Positions 41,897-50,923 of a stretch of DNA of 64,000 nt are shown piece after piece. Under the pieces are notes generated by a model. That model was given only the letters and a program-made list of their open reading frames with translations, was not told where the DNA came from and searched no databases. The DNA is from an uncultured Planctomycetaceae bacterium. GTDB lineage: Bacteria > Planctomycetota > Planctomycetia > Planctomycetales > Planctomycetaceae. Location of the stretch: positions 1 to 64,000 of the forward strand of contig CALFSX010000153.1 of NCBI GenBank assembly GCA_937916515.1, given 5' to 3'. A program made the position numbers and the translations under genes. The stretch's first letter is position 1, and every line of letters begins with the position of its first letter.

Positions 41897-44842
41897 CTAC
41901 TCCGCAACGTCGCGATGAAGCACATCTGCAGTCTCGGAATCCAACTCTTTAACCGGGTCGCCCCAGAGGCGATCCGGCGGGATCACCATTTCACGAGCGC
42001 CATCAATATACAACACGCGTTTGGGGTTGAGTGGCAGATCGTTGTCATCTGGAATTTCATCGTCATCTTCATCGTCATGTGGCCCGTGGAGATTAGGACC
42101 GCGAATGCCATTCTTCCAAAGGATGGGTTGACGACCATCAACTTGTATTGCTATCGGCGGCGACAGACGGAAGGAATACAGCCTAAAGTCCATACCGAGT
42201 CCATCGCCTGAATACGGAAACGTACCACCGCTGCGGAGATCGATCAGTACATACTCATTATTCTCACGCATCTCCGTTTCAAACAACGTTGCTGGAAACT
42301 GCCCGTTCTTCCTTCGGTATATCTGCAAGGCAACTATCAGCTGAGTAGCCCGCGTGCTATCGATTGCCGCACTCCAATCACCTGGAACAAATGAATATTT
42401 CCCACTACTGTATTGAGCCCAGTCAGTAACGCTGTCGCCGTAACGACGCATCTCGTTATCAACTGTCGCCATAGCACGACGAGCCAATCTTTCCAATCTT
42501 GCGTGCCGATAGTCATCCCCGTTTTCGATCGCCGACGCCGCATTGATGACCGAAAGAAACCGCATACGCTCCACCCAACTCATCGACTTGAAGGTTCGAG
42601 GCAACTCAGCCAGATTCTCCGGGTCTACGTTAGCCCCGTGCAGCTCAAACCAGGCAGCCCTAAGATACTCGCGCATTGGCGTGTCCAACCGCAAACGATA
42701 CGCGATCGCCACAAGTTGAGCCTGCATGTTTCGCAGGTTTTCGGCAGTCACCGCGTCATCCGAGACCAGTTCGTGCAGGTGTTGATCAACCACCCGCTGC
42801 CAAATGTTGGTCGCCTGCTCCAACCCCGCATCGGACGCCTCGCTCCTCAGATAACACAGAATATACTTCGCCTGCGCAAGTCGCTGAATGGCCTCACCAA
42901 AATCTCCTGCATCACGCAACCGTCGAGCTTCCTGAATCAGCACTGTAGTAACAGGTTCCGCAAACGAAACAGACCATGGCTTCTGGTACTGTTCCGGCAA
43001 TCGGAATGCCATGTCCTCCCCGAGAGTCTCGCGTATCTTATCGACCTCAAGGATCGCTGCTTTCTGGTGCTGGCTTGAACGCGTGGTAATCGCTGATGGA
43101 GACTTAGCGGCATTCAACTCCACAGGAACAGCATTTGTTATTCGTGCCAGACTTTCCCAGGACGAATTCCAGGCAGCAACATTTCGTGGCAATCGCTCGT
43201 TGGCATGCGTCTCCACACCAGACACCAACTCTGGAGGAATTTCGTTGCTAAGTCGGAACAATTCCAACGGCAACACAAGGCGCCCCACATTGTACATCGG
43301 CCACATGCAGAACACCGGCACTGCCACAAGTAGAATGTGACGGAAATCGTATTTCCACGATTCTGTTTGATGGTCCATCCAATAGCGCCGCGTGATCACC
43401 GGCAGCAAGAGCAGCGACACGATTAGTGGCCACGCTGTTAGCCAGCCAGGAACATCCGACAGATAAACATAGCCCAGAAAAATCGTATAACCCACATAGG
43501 CGAAGATTGCGACAAACGCTGACACAAAGGCTTTACGTATCCAGACTGAACTCAAGTGGCCAATGGCATAACCGCCGAGAAGCCACGCAAACACTGTCGG
43601 CAGCAGGAAAACAATTGGCGTACTGCCATTCTCGCCCCATTCCAGACGACTGAACAATATATTGATCTCGTTCAACATTTCCGCCAACGACGCTTGATCC
43701 CGTGCAGACTGACGTCCCATCAGCCCGTCTGCCAACACAAACGCGGCAGCCAGTGAAAACAGCACTGTCAGCCAAACGGCATGGCGAGTCAGCAGGACGG
43801 TTGTTGATGACACTCCTCGGTGAGCCCAAAACAGACCACTGCGGTTGCGTTGGTCGTTACGAAATGTGCGTAAACCACACTCCAGAACAATCAGGCTCAG
43901 CAAAGATAACGGTGCCGGAAAAAAGTTCGTGTAGCGCATCCAGACAGCGGGAATCAGCAACAGCAGACACACAAACGCAAAGGGAATCGCTGATCGCAGT
44001 TGTTGCCACAACAGTACTCGAAACGTCCGGCTGCTAACGGGAGAACGCATGGCCCACGTTTGCAGCCGAGTCGCCAGAAAACCAGTGCCACTTTCCCGAA
44101 TCCGTACTGACGGTCGATGCTGAAAACGCTGAAATAGACTCACTGCATCCAGTCGACGAATCCCTCGGTGCCACCCAGGCAAAATGTAAATGCTTAAACC
44201 AACCGCCAACAGCGACAAAGTCATCGACCACCAAACGATGGGTTCCGAAATCGCACCTCTGTGGAAGGGGCTTCTCGAACCGTACAACGCCGCAAAAACG
44301 ACCAACGAAACTCCACAACCACAGATGGCAGCAATCACTTTTCGACAGTAGAGGCTCCAAAATAACGTCAGCGACAGAAACGCCGTTGTTGTAGCAGCCA
44401 ACTTCATCAGGCCAGCAGCTTCATCACTGTTCAGCCATCGCAGTTGCAAACCTTCAAAAACCGACTCGCCTTTAATCAAACATGCGACGCCATAAATGAC
44501 GCAGACCGAAATGCCTGAAACAACCATGTACAACAACGTGGCCAGCACCGTCGTTGTCAACTTAGCCAACAACAGCGTGCTGGTTTTCATAGGAAGGTTC
44601 CGCAGCCAGGGAGCCGTCCCGTTGTCTTCTTCGCCAGCAAACAGATACAGCAACGAACAGGTCGCACAAATCAATCCGATTCCCGCGGACAACACGATCA
44701 TGGCCGGGAAAGGACGATCAATAACATTCAAAAACGTGCTCATCCACAGCGCCAGGCACATCGCAAACGCAAACAGAGCCAGCCAAAGATTGCGCTGGCT
44801 GCGGTATTCTTTCCAAACCAGTCTCAGGAAGGGCGTGTGCAT
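41897..44842 (-). CDS. ABC exporter membrane protein with a large soluble C-terminal region
   Basis: A 981-residue protein. The first about 520 residues hold some 12 hydrophobic helices in two halves, starting MHTPFLRLVWKEYRSQRNLW, the usual opening of ABC-2 type permeases. The remaining about 450 residues are soluble, with helical-repeat-like ARRLRDAGDFGEAIQRLAQA, then RATQLIVALQIYRRKNGQFP, a stretch resembling pseudopilin-like C-terminal domains, and an acidic GPHDDEDDDEIPDDND loop near the end. The ATPase and a GntR regulator lie just upstream, so this is the transported-pathway component. Substrate unknown. Fusion of a permease with a large C-terminal region is common in planctomycetes but its role is unknown. 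Confidence 0.8.
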   Translation of the reverse strand: MHTPFLRLVWKEYRSQRNLWLALFAFAMCLALWMSTFLNVIDRPFPAMIVLSAGIGLICATCSLLYLFAGEEDNGTAPWLRNLPMKTSTLLLAKLTTTVLATLLYMVVSGISVCVIYGVACLIKGESVFEGLQLRWLNSDEAAGLMKLAATTTAFLSLTLFWSLYCRKVIAAICGCGVSLVVFAALYGSRSPFHRGAISEPIVWWSMTLSLLAVGLSIYILPGWHRGIRRLDAVSLFQRFQHRPSVRIRESGTGFLATRLQTWAMRSPVSSRTFRVLLWQQLRSAIPFAFVCLLLLIPAVWMRYTNFFPAPLSLLSLIVLECGLRTFRNDQRNRSGLFWAHRGVSSTTVLLTRHAVWLTVLFSLAAAFVLADGLMGRQSARDQASLAEMLNEINILFSRLEWGENGSTPIVFLLPTVFAWLLGGYAIGHLSSVWIRKAFVSAFVAIFAYVGYTIFLGYVYLSDVPGWLTAWPLIVSLLLLPVITRRYWMDHQTESWKYDFRHILLVAVPVFCMWPMYNVGRLVLPLELFRLSNEIPPELVSGVETHANERLPRNVAAWNSSWESLARITNAVPVELNAAKSPSAITTRSSQHQKAAILEVDKIRETLGEDMAFRLPEQYQKPWSVSFAEPVTTVLIQEARRLRDAGDFGEAIQRLAQAKYILCYLRSEASDAGLEQATNIWQRVVDQHLHELVSDDAVTAENLRNMQAQLVAIAYRLRLDTPMREYLRAAWFELHGANVDPENLAELPRTFKSMSWVERMRFLSVINAASAIENGDDYRHARLERLARRAMATVDNEMRRYGDSVTDWAQYSSGKYSFVPGDWSAAIDSTRATQLIVALQIYRRKNGQFPATLFETEMRENNEYVLIDLRSGGTFPYSGDGLGMDFRLYSFRLSPPIAIQVDGRQPILWKNGIRGPNLHGPHDDEDDDEIPDDNDLPLNPKRVLYIDGAREMVIPPDRLWGDPVKELDSETADVLHRDVAE

Positions 44843-44922
44843 AGTGGTTATCCGAAGTTTGCTTAGCGCTGAATACGGTTATGCAGCATAAAACACTGAT
44901 GGCAGCTGCAAAATTAAGGCAA

Positions 44923-45867
44923 CTACAGCCCAGGAGACGTATCAATTAATGGGCCGTCAGCAGCTGTAAACATAGAATCGCGGCGGTATTCACGAAGCAT
45001 GGCCAGCAGAATGTCTTCCAGGTTCGGCTTGCGAAACTGCGGTTCAGGCAGACCTGCCGATCGACAGGATTCCAGCAGCCGATTGGAATCCAGTTCCTTC
45101 ACCATCCACACGTGTTCGTGACCAAATTTCACGTGAGCTAAACTGGTGCCCGGAATCGCCGGTGACGCAGTGGTGGCATCCGGAAGACTTAACACAACTT
45201 CTGTGGTGGTCCGCTTAAGATTTTCCAGGCTTTCCACACACAACAACTTTCCATTCAGCAAAATGGCCACCATGTCGGCCACGCGTTCCACTTCAGAAAC
45301 CTGATGACTGGACAACAACACCGTGCGACCTTCCGCAGAAACATCAATCATGCTCTCCAGAAATTCACGGCGCACCAATGGATCCAGCCCAGACGTGGGT
45401 TCATCCAATATCAACAGTTCCGGGCGGTGAGCCATCGCCAAAGACAGCGCGACCTTGGCTCGCATGCCTTTCGACAACGCGGAGATCTTCTGGTGACTTT
45501 GCAGATCAAACTTTTGCAGTAAACGCAGATATTCCTGCTGATAGCCGGATGGATAAAATCCAGCTGCAAACCAACCGATTTCATCAGCCGTCATCCAGTC
45601 GTACAGTGGAGGCTGGTCGGCGACGTAACCTACACGTCCGCGAATTTCCAACGTGTGAGTTCTGCTGTTCATGCCCAGCACTTCTGTCGTGCCCATGTCG
45701 GCGTGTTCCAACCCCAGCAGCAAGCGGATAGCCGTGCTTTTGCCTGCACCGTTGGCTCCCAGCACAGCGCACACAACACCGGGTGGCACCGATAAAGAAA
45801 CGTTTTCCAGAGCCACGGTTTTTCCAAACCGTTTTGTAACATGGGATAGTTGAATGACGGGTTTCAT
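44923..45867 (-). CDS. ABC transporter ATP-binding protein
   Basis: A 314-residue ATPase for the adjacent membrane protein. Walker A is GANGAGKST near 38-46, the signature is LSKGMRAKVALSLAMAHRPE, and Walker B is LLILDEPTSGLDPL followed by the SSHQVSEVERVAD switch histidine. A C-terminal extension (about 220-314) is typical of export-type ATPases. ATG 45867 begins MKPVIQLSHVTKRFGKT. The GntR gene precedes it by 78 bp and the permease follows after 80 bp, making one three-gene operon on the minus strand. Confidence 0.94.
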   Translation of the reverse strand: MKPVIQLSHVTKRFGKTVALENVSLSVPPGVVCAVLGANGAGKSTAIRLLLGLEHADMGTTEVLGMNSRTHTLEIRGRVGYVADQPPLYDWMTADEIGWFAAGFYPSGYQQEYLRLLQKFDLQSHQKISALSKGMRAKVALSLAMAHRPELLILDEPTSGLDPLVRREFLESMIDVSAEGRTVLLSSHQVSEVERVADMVAILLNGKLLCVESLENLKRTTTEVVLSLPDATTASPAIPGTSLAHVKFGHEHVWMVKELDSNRLLESCRSAGLPEPQFRKPNLEDILLAMLREYRRDSMFTAADGPLIDTSPGL

Positions 45868-45945
45868 GGGGAAGACTTTCCTGATGCTTGAACATTGACA
45901 ATGACTTAGCAGACCTGAACGCAAGACCAAGGCCACCGACTTCCG

Positions 45946-46338
45946 TCACCCGCTGTCCTGCTGAGTCAACGATTGCCATTCGGAATCAACCAGGCTGCGG
46001 ACTTCCTGTACGGAAATCTGATTCTGCAAAGCTTCCTGCAAAACCGAACGCAGGCGATCTCGAATCATCTGCAGACGATCCTGTCGACAGATATCGGGAG
46101 CCGCCGCACTGACGCTCATGCCCGTACCGCGAATCGAATCCAGCACTCCCTGCTGCTGCAGTTCTCGATACGCTCGAGCCACCGTATTCACGTTCACCGC
46201 CGCCTGCACGGCCAGTTCGCGAACCGAAGGCAGGCGTTCGCCGACCAGCAGGCTGCCGTTGGCAATTGAGAACTTGACCTGCCGTTCGATCTGTTCGTAG
46301 ATCGGAATGCCGTTTCCGGCGTCAATGTGACAAATCAT
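45946..46338 (-). CDS. GntR-family (YtrA-type) transcriptional regulator
   Basis: A 130-residue regulator with the short YtrA-type layout: a winged helix-turn-helix (PIYEQIERQVKFSIANGSLL, RLPSVRELAVQAAVNVNTVA, RAYRELQQQGVLDSIRGTG) and a C-terminal tail of about 50 residues that dimerises. It has no ligand-binding domain. YtrA-type regulators usually control an adjacent ABC-transporter operon and their own expression, which matches the downstream ATPase and permease genes. ATG 46338 is favoured because the fold starts soon after it. A perfect inverted repeat just upstream (46356-46375) is the likely operator. Confidence 0.92.
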   Translation of the reverse strand: MICHIDAGNGIPIYEQIERQVKFSIANGSLLVGERLPSVRELAVQAAVNVNTVARAYRELQQQGVLDSIRGTGMSVSAAAPDICRQDRLQMIRDRLRSVLQEALQNQISVQEVRSLVDSEWQSLTQQDSG

Positions 46339-46355
46339 GCGTGGCTCCACAATAC

Positions 46356-46375
46356 TGTAATAGTTACATATTACA
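46356..46375 (-). promoter_or_regulatory. Likely operator of the GntR regulator
   Basis: TGTAATA (46356-46362) and TATTACA (46369-46375) form a perfect 7+7 inverted repeat with a 6-nt spacer, centred about 27 bp before the regulator's ATG. Size and placement match YtrA-type autoregulatory sites. Confidence 0.65.
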
Positions 46376-46442
46376 CTAGCCACAGATCGGCGACGCGTCA
46401 ATCTCCAAATTCGAAAATTCTGCGATCAGCATCGCGCGCAGC

Positions 46443-46472
46443 AAAAAAGCTGCGAACATGGTCCGCAGCTTT
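46443..46472 (-). terminator. Intrinsic terminator of rplX
   Basis: On the minus strand AAAGCTGCG and CGCAGCTTTTTT pair around a 9-nt loop, with six T at the end. Confidence 0.88.
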
Positions 46473-46502
46473 CAGGCTATTTGTTCTGTTCCGAAGTCGT
46501 GA

Positions 46503-46841
46503 CTACTTCGTTTTTGGGGCGGCAATCTGACGCAATCGAGCACCACTTCGCTTGGCGAATAGCTCTTTGCTGCCGTCTGCGGCAACTCGTACACCAACGC
46601 GTGTTGGCTTATTGGTTTCCGGGCAGATCAGCTGACAATTGGAAGCGTCGATGGCCAGTTCCATGTGCAATCGACCGCCCTGAGGACTCTTGGGATGGCC
46701 GCGTTTTACGTGCTTGTACACTTTGTGTACGCCTTCAACGACAACCTTGCCCTTTTTCAAGTCGACGGACAGAACGGTTCCGCGAGTTCCTGCGTCATCG
46801 CCAGCGATGACTTCTACTGTATCACCTTTGCGGATTTTCAT
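46503..46841 (-). CDS. rplX: 50S ribosomal protein L24
   Basis: A 112-residue ribosomal protein that initiates assembly of the large subunit. The KOW motif lies at the N-terminus (MKIRKGDTVEVIAGDDAG and GTRGTVLSVDLKKGKVVVEG), followed by KHVKRGHPKSPQGG. The second half has CPETNKPTRVGVRVAADGSK. Length and composition are normal. Unusually, it stands alone: neighbours are a GntR regulator and a deoxyhypusine-synthase-like gene instead of rplN and rplE. It has its own terminator. The promoter must lie in the upstream spacer. Confidence 0.95.
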   Translation of the reverse strand: MKIRKGDTVEVIAGDDAGTRGTVLSVDLKKGKVVVEGVHKVYKHVKRGHPKSPQGGRLHMELAIDASNCQLICPETNKPTRVGVRVAADGSKELFAKRSGARLRQIAAPKTK

Positions 46842-47238
46842 TACCGTAACTCTAACTAACGTGGGGCTTTAGGATGATCTCGCGACTGCCGGGAAGTTCC
46901 GGCATCGCCCGATCGGACATTCATCGACTCTTTCGACAGCTCAGTTGAGCCGGACCGTCGGAAAGCGAAGCAGGGAAGGATGACCACTTTCTTTCAAGGA
47001 ATCAACCCAGCATTCGTCCGGTTTGGACTTTGGGCTGTAAATTTTCGCTGGAAGTCCCGCCAACGGGAACCCATTGGTGGTCGCATGCCTGCAAATCACG
47101 TCAAATTACCCGTAAATCGCCGTTTCCCCTGCCGCAAATCTTCAAGCAGTCGCTCGGCAGGGCTTTTCACAAATGGCTAGCCGATTAGACTGCCATTCTT
47201 CAAGCCAACTTATTCAATCGACAAATCGAGACGAAAAT
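46842..47238. other. Divergent spacer between rplX and the deoxyhypusine-synthase-like gene
   Basis: About 400 bases with no supported gene. Should hold both promoters. No structured L24-type leader was evident by eye. Confidence 0.4.
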
Positions 47239-48333
47239 ATGCAGCATCGAGACCTTCATGACGGCCGTTCAGACGGATTAAAGCCTCTTGTCAGCCTGGA
47301 CCTGAGCCAGGTGAACAGCTTTTCCGACCTGCTGTCGGCCATGTCTGATACCGCATTTTCCGGGCGATCTGCTGGCGAAGCCGCCCGAATTATGACCAAT
47401 ATGTTCTCCGACAGCAGCTGCGGAGTCGTCATGACGATTTCTGGAGCCATGACGGTAGCCAAGCAGGGAAAAATCGTCTGCGACCTGATCGACCGAGGTT
47501 GCGTACAGGCCATCATTGCCACGGGAGCTCTGATCGCTCACGGCTTGACGGAATCAATCGGGCTTAGCCATTACAGAAGCGACCCAAATCAAAGCGACGA
47601 AGAGCTGTTCGAAAAAGGCTATAACCGCATCTATGACACTCTGGAAATGGAAGCCAACCTGAACGACATTTCCGTGATGGTCGCCACCGTTTTAGCAGAA
47701 GAAACGCCCGACGGAGGCACGTGGTGTTCAAGTTCGTTCTGCAAAGCGATCGGCAAACGACTTAGCGAGCAGAACCTCGGCACCGGAATTCTGCGAAGTG
47801 CGTACGAAAAGAACGTCCCCGTGTTTATTCCAGCCTTTACCGACAGCGAACTAGGTCTGGACTTTTCGACGTGGGCCATCATGGCCAGCTTGAAAGCTCA
47901 GGGACACGCGAACCACAAAGACGCCAATCTGGCTCAGGCCTTGGAAAACGTACCAGCCTTTAATCCGTTTCTGGATTTGTTTGAGTACGCTCGCCGAGTA
48001 ACCAGCTTCGACAACCTGGGCATCTTCACCATTGGTGGGGGTGTGCCTCGCAACTGGGCTCAACAGGTGGGCCCGTTTATCGACGTCACCAACGATCGCT
48101 GCGGCACGGCATTCACGCCGCCTCGATTTCGCTATGGCGTGCGATTGTGTCCGGAACCCGTTCACTGGGGCGGATTGTCTGGCTGCACGTATTCAGAAGG
48201 CGTCAGCTGGGGCAAATTCTTCAGTCCGGCCGATGGTGGGCAATTTGCCGAAGTGTATTCCGACGCTACCGTCATTCTGCCATTGCTGGTGAAAGCCGTA
48301 TTTGAACGCATGGATGCGGCCGCCAAATCGTAG
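47239..48333 (+). CDS. Deoxyhypusine-synthase-like protein
   Basis: A 364-residue member of the deoxyhypusine synthase family. The NAD-binding parts SGAMTVAKQGKIVCDLIDRG and ATGALIAHGLTESIGLSHY are clear. The catalytic lysine region GCTYSEGVSWGKF corresponds to the EAVSWGK motif of the eukaryotic enzyme. GGGVPRNWAQQVGP is also typical. Bacteria lack eIF5A, so the substrate is not deoxyhypusine; bacterial relatives act on polyamines, such as homospermidine synthesis. The substrate here is not determined. Starts at 47239 (MQHRDLHDG) or 47173 are both possible; the shorter one is closer to the family start. Confidence 0.85.
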   Translation: MQHRDLHDGRSDGLKPLVSLDLSQVNSFSDLLSAMSDTAFSGRSAGEAARIMTNMFSDSSCGVVMTISGAMTVAKQGKIVCDLIDRGCVQAIIATGALIAHGLTESIGLSHYRSDPNQSDEELFEKGYNRIYDTLEMEANLNDISVMVATVLAEETPDGGTWCSSSFCKAIGKRLSEQNLGTGILRSAYEKNVPVFIPAFTDSELGLDFSTWAIMASLKAQGHANHKDANLAQALENVPAFNPFLDLFEYARRVTSFDNLGIFTIGGGVPRNWAQQVGPFIDVTNDRCGTAFTPPRFRYGVRLCPEPVHWGGLSGCTYSEGVSWGKFFSPADGGQFAEVYSDATVILPLLVKAVFERMDAAAKS

Positions 48334-48358
48334 TGGAACTTGCAGCAGAATCTGCCGG

Positions 48359-48397
48359 AAGGCTGTGAAGTTGGCAAACTTCGCAGCCTTCAAGTTT
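48359..48397 (+). terminator. Intrinsic terminator
   Basis: Stem AAGGCTGTGAAGTT/AACTTCGCAGCCTT (one wobble) with a 4-nt loop, followed by CAAGTTTTC. It lies 26 bp after the deoxyhypusine-synthase-like gene. Confidence 0.85.
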
Positions 48398-48529
48398 TCA
48401 TAAACCGGCAGAAGGCAACATTCCGCCGAAAACCGATGGTGACGTGGAAAGCGAATCTGTTCTACAATCACTGAGCGGTTCTGCATTTCTGCTGGAATCG
48501 TGAGTTGGCTTTCCTTAAGACATGTTCAC

Positions 48530-50497
48530 ATGCTCGGAGTTGCAAGGATGCGTTCCGCACATTTCAAAATCGCCGTACTTCTGTTTGTTGCCGTCAATGG
48601 ACGAGCGGACGCTCAGGCTCCTTCAGCGGAGCAGATTCTGGGACAGTTCCGTCCTGCACATTCAGATATCGAATACGACACTCCCGATCCCAAAGACTTC
48701 GCCAAGTGCAAAGTTGATATCGAGCGAGATAAATCAACCGCTGGCTTTGTCGTTTACGGACCAACCGGCGAAGTGCTGCGTCGGTTTACAGACACAAACG
48801 CAGACAACAAGGCAGACCTGTTTCGCTATTATCGAATGGGCCTGGAAGTTTACCGAGACATCGACAGCGACAAAAACGAAAAGCCCGACCAGCACCGCTG
48901 GATGAACTGGGGCGGCATGCGCTGGGGCATCGATCAAAACGAAGATGGCAAAATTGATTCGTGGCGAATGCTGTCCGCACAGGAAGCAGCTCGCATTGCC
49001 GTGGAAGCCATGGTGCGTGGAGACATCGCCGCCTTATCCGGAGTCATGATTAACGCCGAAGACGTTAAGTCCATTCAGGCCAGCAGCGACGTTGCTAAAC
49101 AGTTGTTGCAGTCGGCCGGTGATCCAACGGCCGAACTTCGTAAAATTATGGCGGCCAGCAAATCGCTGAACGCACGTTCTCGCTGGGTGCGTTTCGATCC
49201 TCCGGTTCCCAGCCTTGTTCCCAGAGAAGATGGCAAGGCCGCAATCGATCTGACAGTTTTCGAAAACGCCATGGCCATCATTGAAAACGGCGACACTCAC
49301 GAATTGGTTTCGATTGGTGAAATGATCAAAGTGGGCGAAGTCTGGAAGCTTGTACAGATTCCTCGACCACTGGATTCGGAAAACGCTCAGGTTCAGATTG
49401 GCGGTATCATGATGCAGCCGCAAATGTCGAACGGCGGCTTCAATGCTCCACCGGAAATGGCCAAAGAAATGGAAGTGCTGTTGGGCGAACTTCAAAAGCT
49501 TGACGAAAGCAGCCCCAGCACCAACGTCACTCCTGAAGCATTGGCAAGATACAATCAGCTGCGAGCTGACGTGATTGAAAAGATTATCCGCATCGCTCCC
49601 ACAGACCAGGAACGACTGCAGTGGATTCAACAATACGCCGACGGCATCGCAGCCGCCGTGCAAACCGGCGAATACGACGACGGACTGAAACGTCTGGTCG
49701 CTTTGCAGGATCAGGTCAAAGTCAACAACGACCTGTTGGGCTATGTTTGGTATCGCCGCTTACTGGCAGAATACGCTGTGCGTCTGAAAGTTGATGACAA
49801 CACGCAACGCCAGGCCGCTCAGGATTGGTGGTTGAAACAACTGGAAGTATTTTCCGAAAAGTGGCCTAAGTCAGAAGACGCCAGCGACGCCATGGTGCAG
49901 CTTGCGATCAGCCTTGAGCTGATGGGACGGCTGGACGATGCCAAACGCTGGTACAACCAACTGGTCACCGATCACGCTCGCACCAACGCGGGCATTCGAG
50001 CTCGCGGAGCACTGCGACGACTAAACCTGGCCGGTAAACCGCTACAACTTGAAGGCCGCAACCTGACCGGACAGCAAATTAGTGCGGCTCAATACGCTGG
50101 CAAAGTCACTCTGGTTGTCTTCTGGGCAACGTGGGCCAAACCGTACACGGATGATCTGCCCAAACTGACGCAGGTACACACCAAGTATCAGCGTTCCGGA
50201 TTTGAAATTCTGGGTGTGAACCTGGATGCCGACGCATCCGGCATTAAAGACTATCTGGCCAGGTACGGCGGCAACTGGCAGCACATTCATGATGCCGGTG
50301 GTACAGACGGCCAACTGGCAAAGGACTTCGGCATTGTTTCTATGCCGACGATGTTCATCGTTGACAAGTCTGGTAAAGTGGCAGGAGCCGTCACCGCAGA
50401 CAACCTGGAAGAAGCCGTCAAAACGCTACTGCTGGGCGAAAGCCTGGAATCGGCCGCTCGTCAGGGAGCAACCCTGGCACCTGCATCCATCCAATAA
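48530..50497 (+). CDS. Secreted protein with a C-terminal thioredoxin-like fold lacking the CxxC cysteines
   Basis: A protein of about 655 residues. The signal peptide is MRSAHFKIAVLLFVAVNGRA with cleavage near ADA|QAP. The middle (about 120-500) has Trp-rich and helical-repeat regions, including WFKDA-like LELMGRLDDAKRWYNQLV. The last about 150 residues match TlpA/AhpC-type thioredoxin folds: GKVTLVVFWATWAKPYTDDL, GFEILGVNLDADASGIKDY and FGIVSMPTMFIVDKSGKVAG (with the cis-Pro). The usual W-C-x2-C is WAKP, so it cannot do dithiol chemistry. ATG 48530, 48548 and GTG 48500 are all possible starts. Part of the 3' end is duplicated at 53842. Confidence 0.82.
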   Translation: MLGVARMRSAHFKIAVLLFVAVNGRADAQAPSAEQILGQFRPAHSDIEYDTPDPKDFAKCKVDIERDKSTAGFVVYGPTGEVLRRFTDTNADNKADLFRYYRMGLEVYRDIDSDKNEKPDQHRWMNWGGMRWGIDQNEDGKIDSWRMLSAQEAARIAVEAMVRGDIAALSGVMINAEDVKSIQASSDVAKQLLQSAGDPTAELRKIMAASKSLNARSRWVRFDPPVPSLVPREDGKAAIDLTVFENAMAIIENGDTHELVSIGEMIKVGEVWKLVQIPRPLDSENAQVQIGGIMMQPQMSNGGFNAPPEMAKEMEVLLGELQKLDESSPSTNVTPEALARYNQLRADVIEKIIRIAPTDQERLQWIQQYADGIAAAVQTGEYDDGLKRLVALQDQVKVNNDLLGYVWYRRLLAEYAVRLKVDDNTQRQAAQDWWLKQLEVFSEKWPKSEDASDAMVQLAISLELMGRLDDAKRWYNQLVTDHARTNAGIRARGALRRLNLAGKPLQLEGRNLTGQQISAAQYAGKVTLVVFWATWAKPYTDDLPKLTQVHTKYQRSGFEILGVNLDADASGIKDYLARYGGNWQHIHDAGGTDGQLAKDFGIVSMPTMFIVDKSGKVAGAVTADNLEEAVKTLLLGESLESAARQGATLAPASIQ

Positions 50498-50520
50498 GGC
50501 GGACGGCGAAACAAACGAAT

Positions 50521-50558
50521 TGCAGACAGCAGAAAATGAAGATTTTCTGCTGTCTGCA
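50521..50558 (+). terminator. Terminator-like hairpin
   Basis: Perfect 17-bp stem TGCAGACAGCAGAAAAT/ATTTTCTGCTGTCTGCA with a 4-nt loop GAAG, followed by TTTACGG. It lies 23 bp after the thioredoxin-fold gene. Confidence 0.75.
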
Positions 50559-50923
50559 TTTACGGACATCCACAAACTCAAGCTGCAGGCAACTGTGGGA
50601 CGTTTCGTTGGGTGTCAGTTTTGACTCGGACATCTATCACGCTGAGGCCATTCCAGACTCTGGAGAGATCGACTTCGAAATCGATGAAGCGATTGTCGAA
50701 GTCGGCTTGAGTTCAGGGACTAAGGAACTGCCCCGAAATTATATCCAGATTTGTGAGTCATAATATTTGCCCGGATTGGACATGCCAAACACGGTCGAAA
50801 CGTTATTTGATTTCCCGACGTCGTTGCACGTTGCGCCAGGTGAGTCGCGGAGACAGTGTGAATTATTGAATCAACGCGGCTGGGAAAAAGTGCTGCATCC
50901 TTAGAAACCTGGGCCATCCACCC
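50559..50923. other. Gene-poor stretch, possible gene remnants
   Basis: No confident gene. Plus-strand frames read VSFDSDIYHAEAIPDSG (ending 50763) and MPNTVETLFDFPTSLHVAPG (50782-50904), both short and unmatched to any family I know. They may be remnants of genes removed in the rearrangement around 50.6-54.2 kb. Confidence 0.4.
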
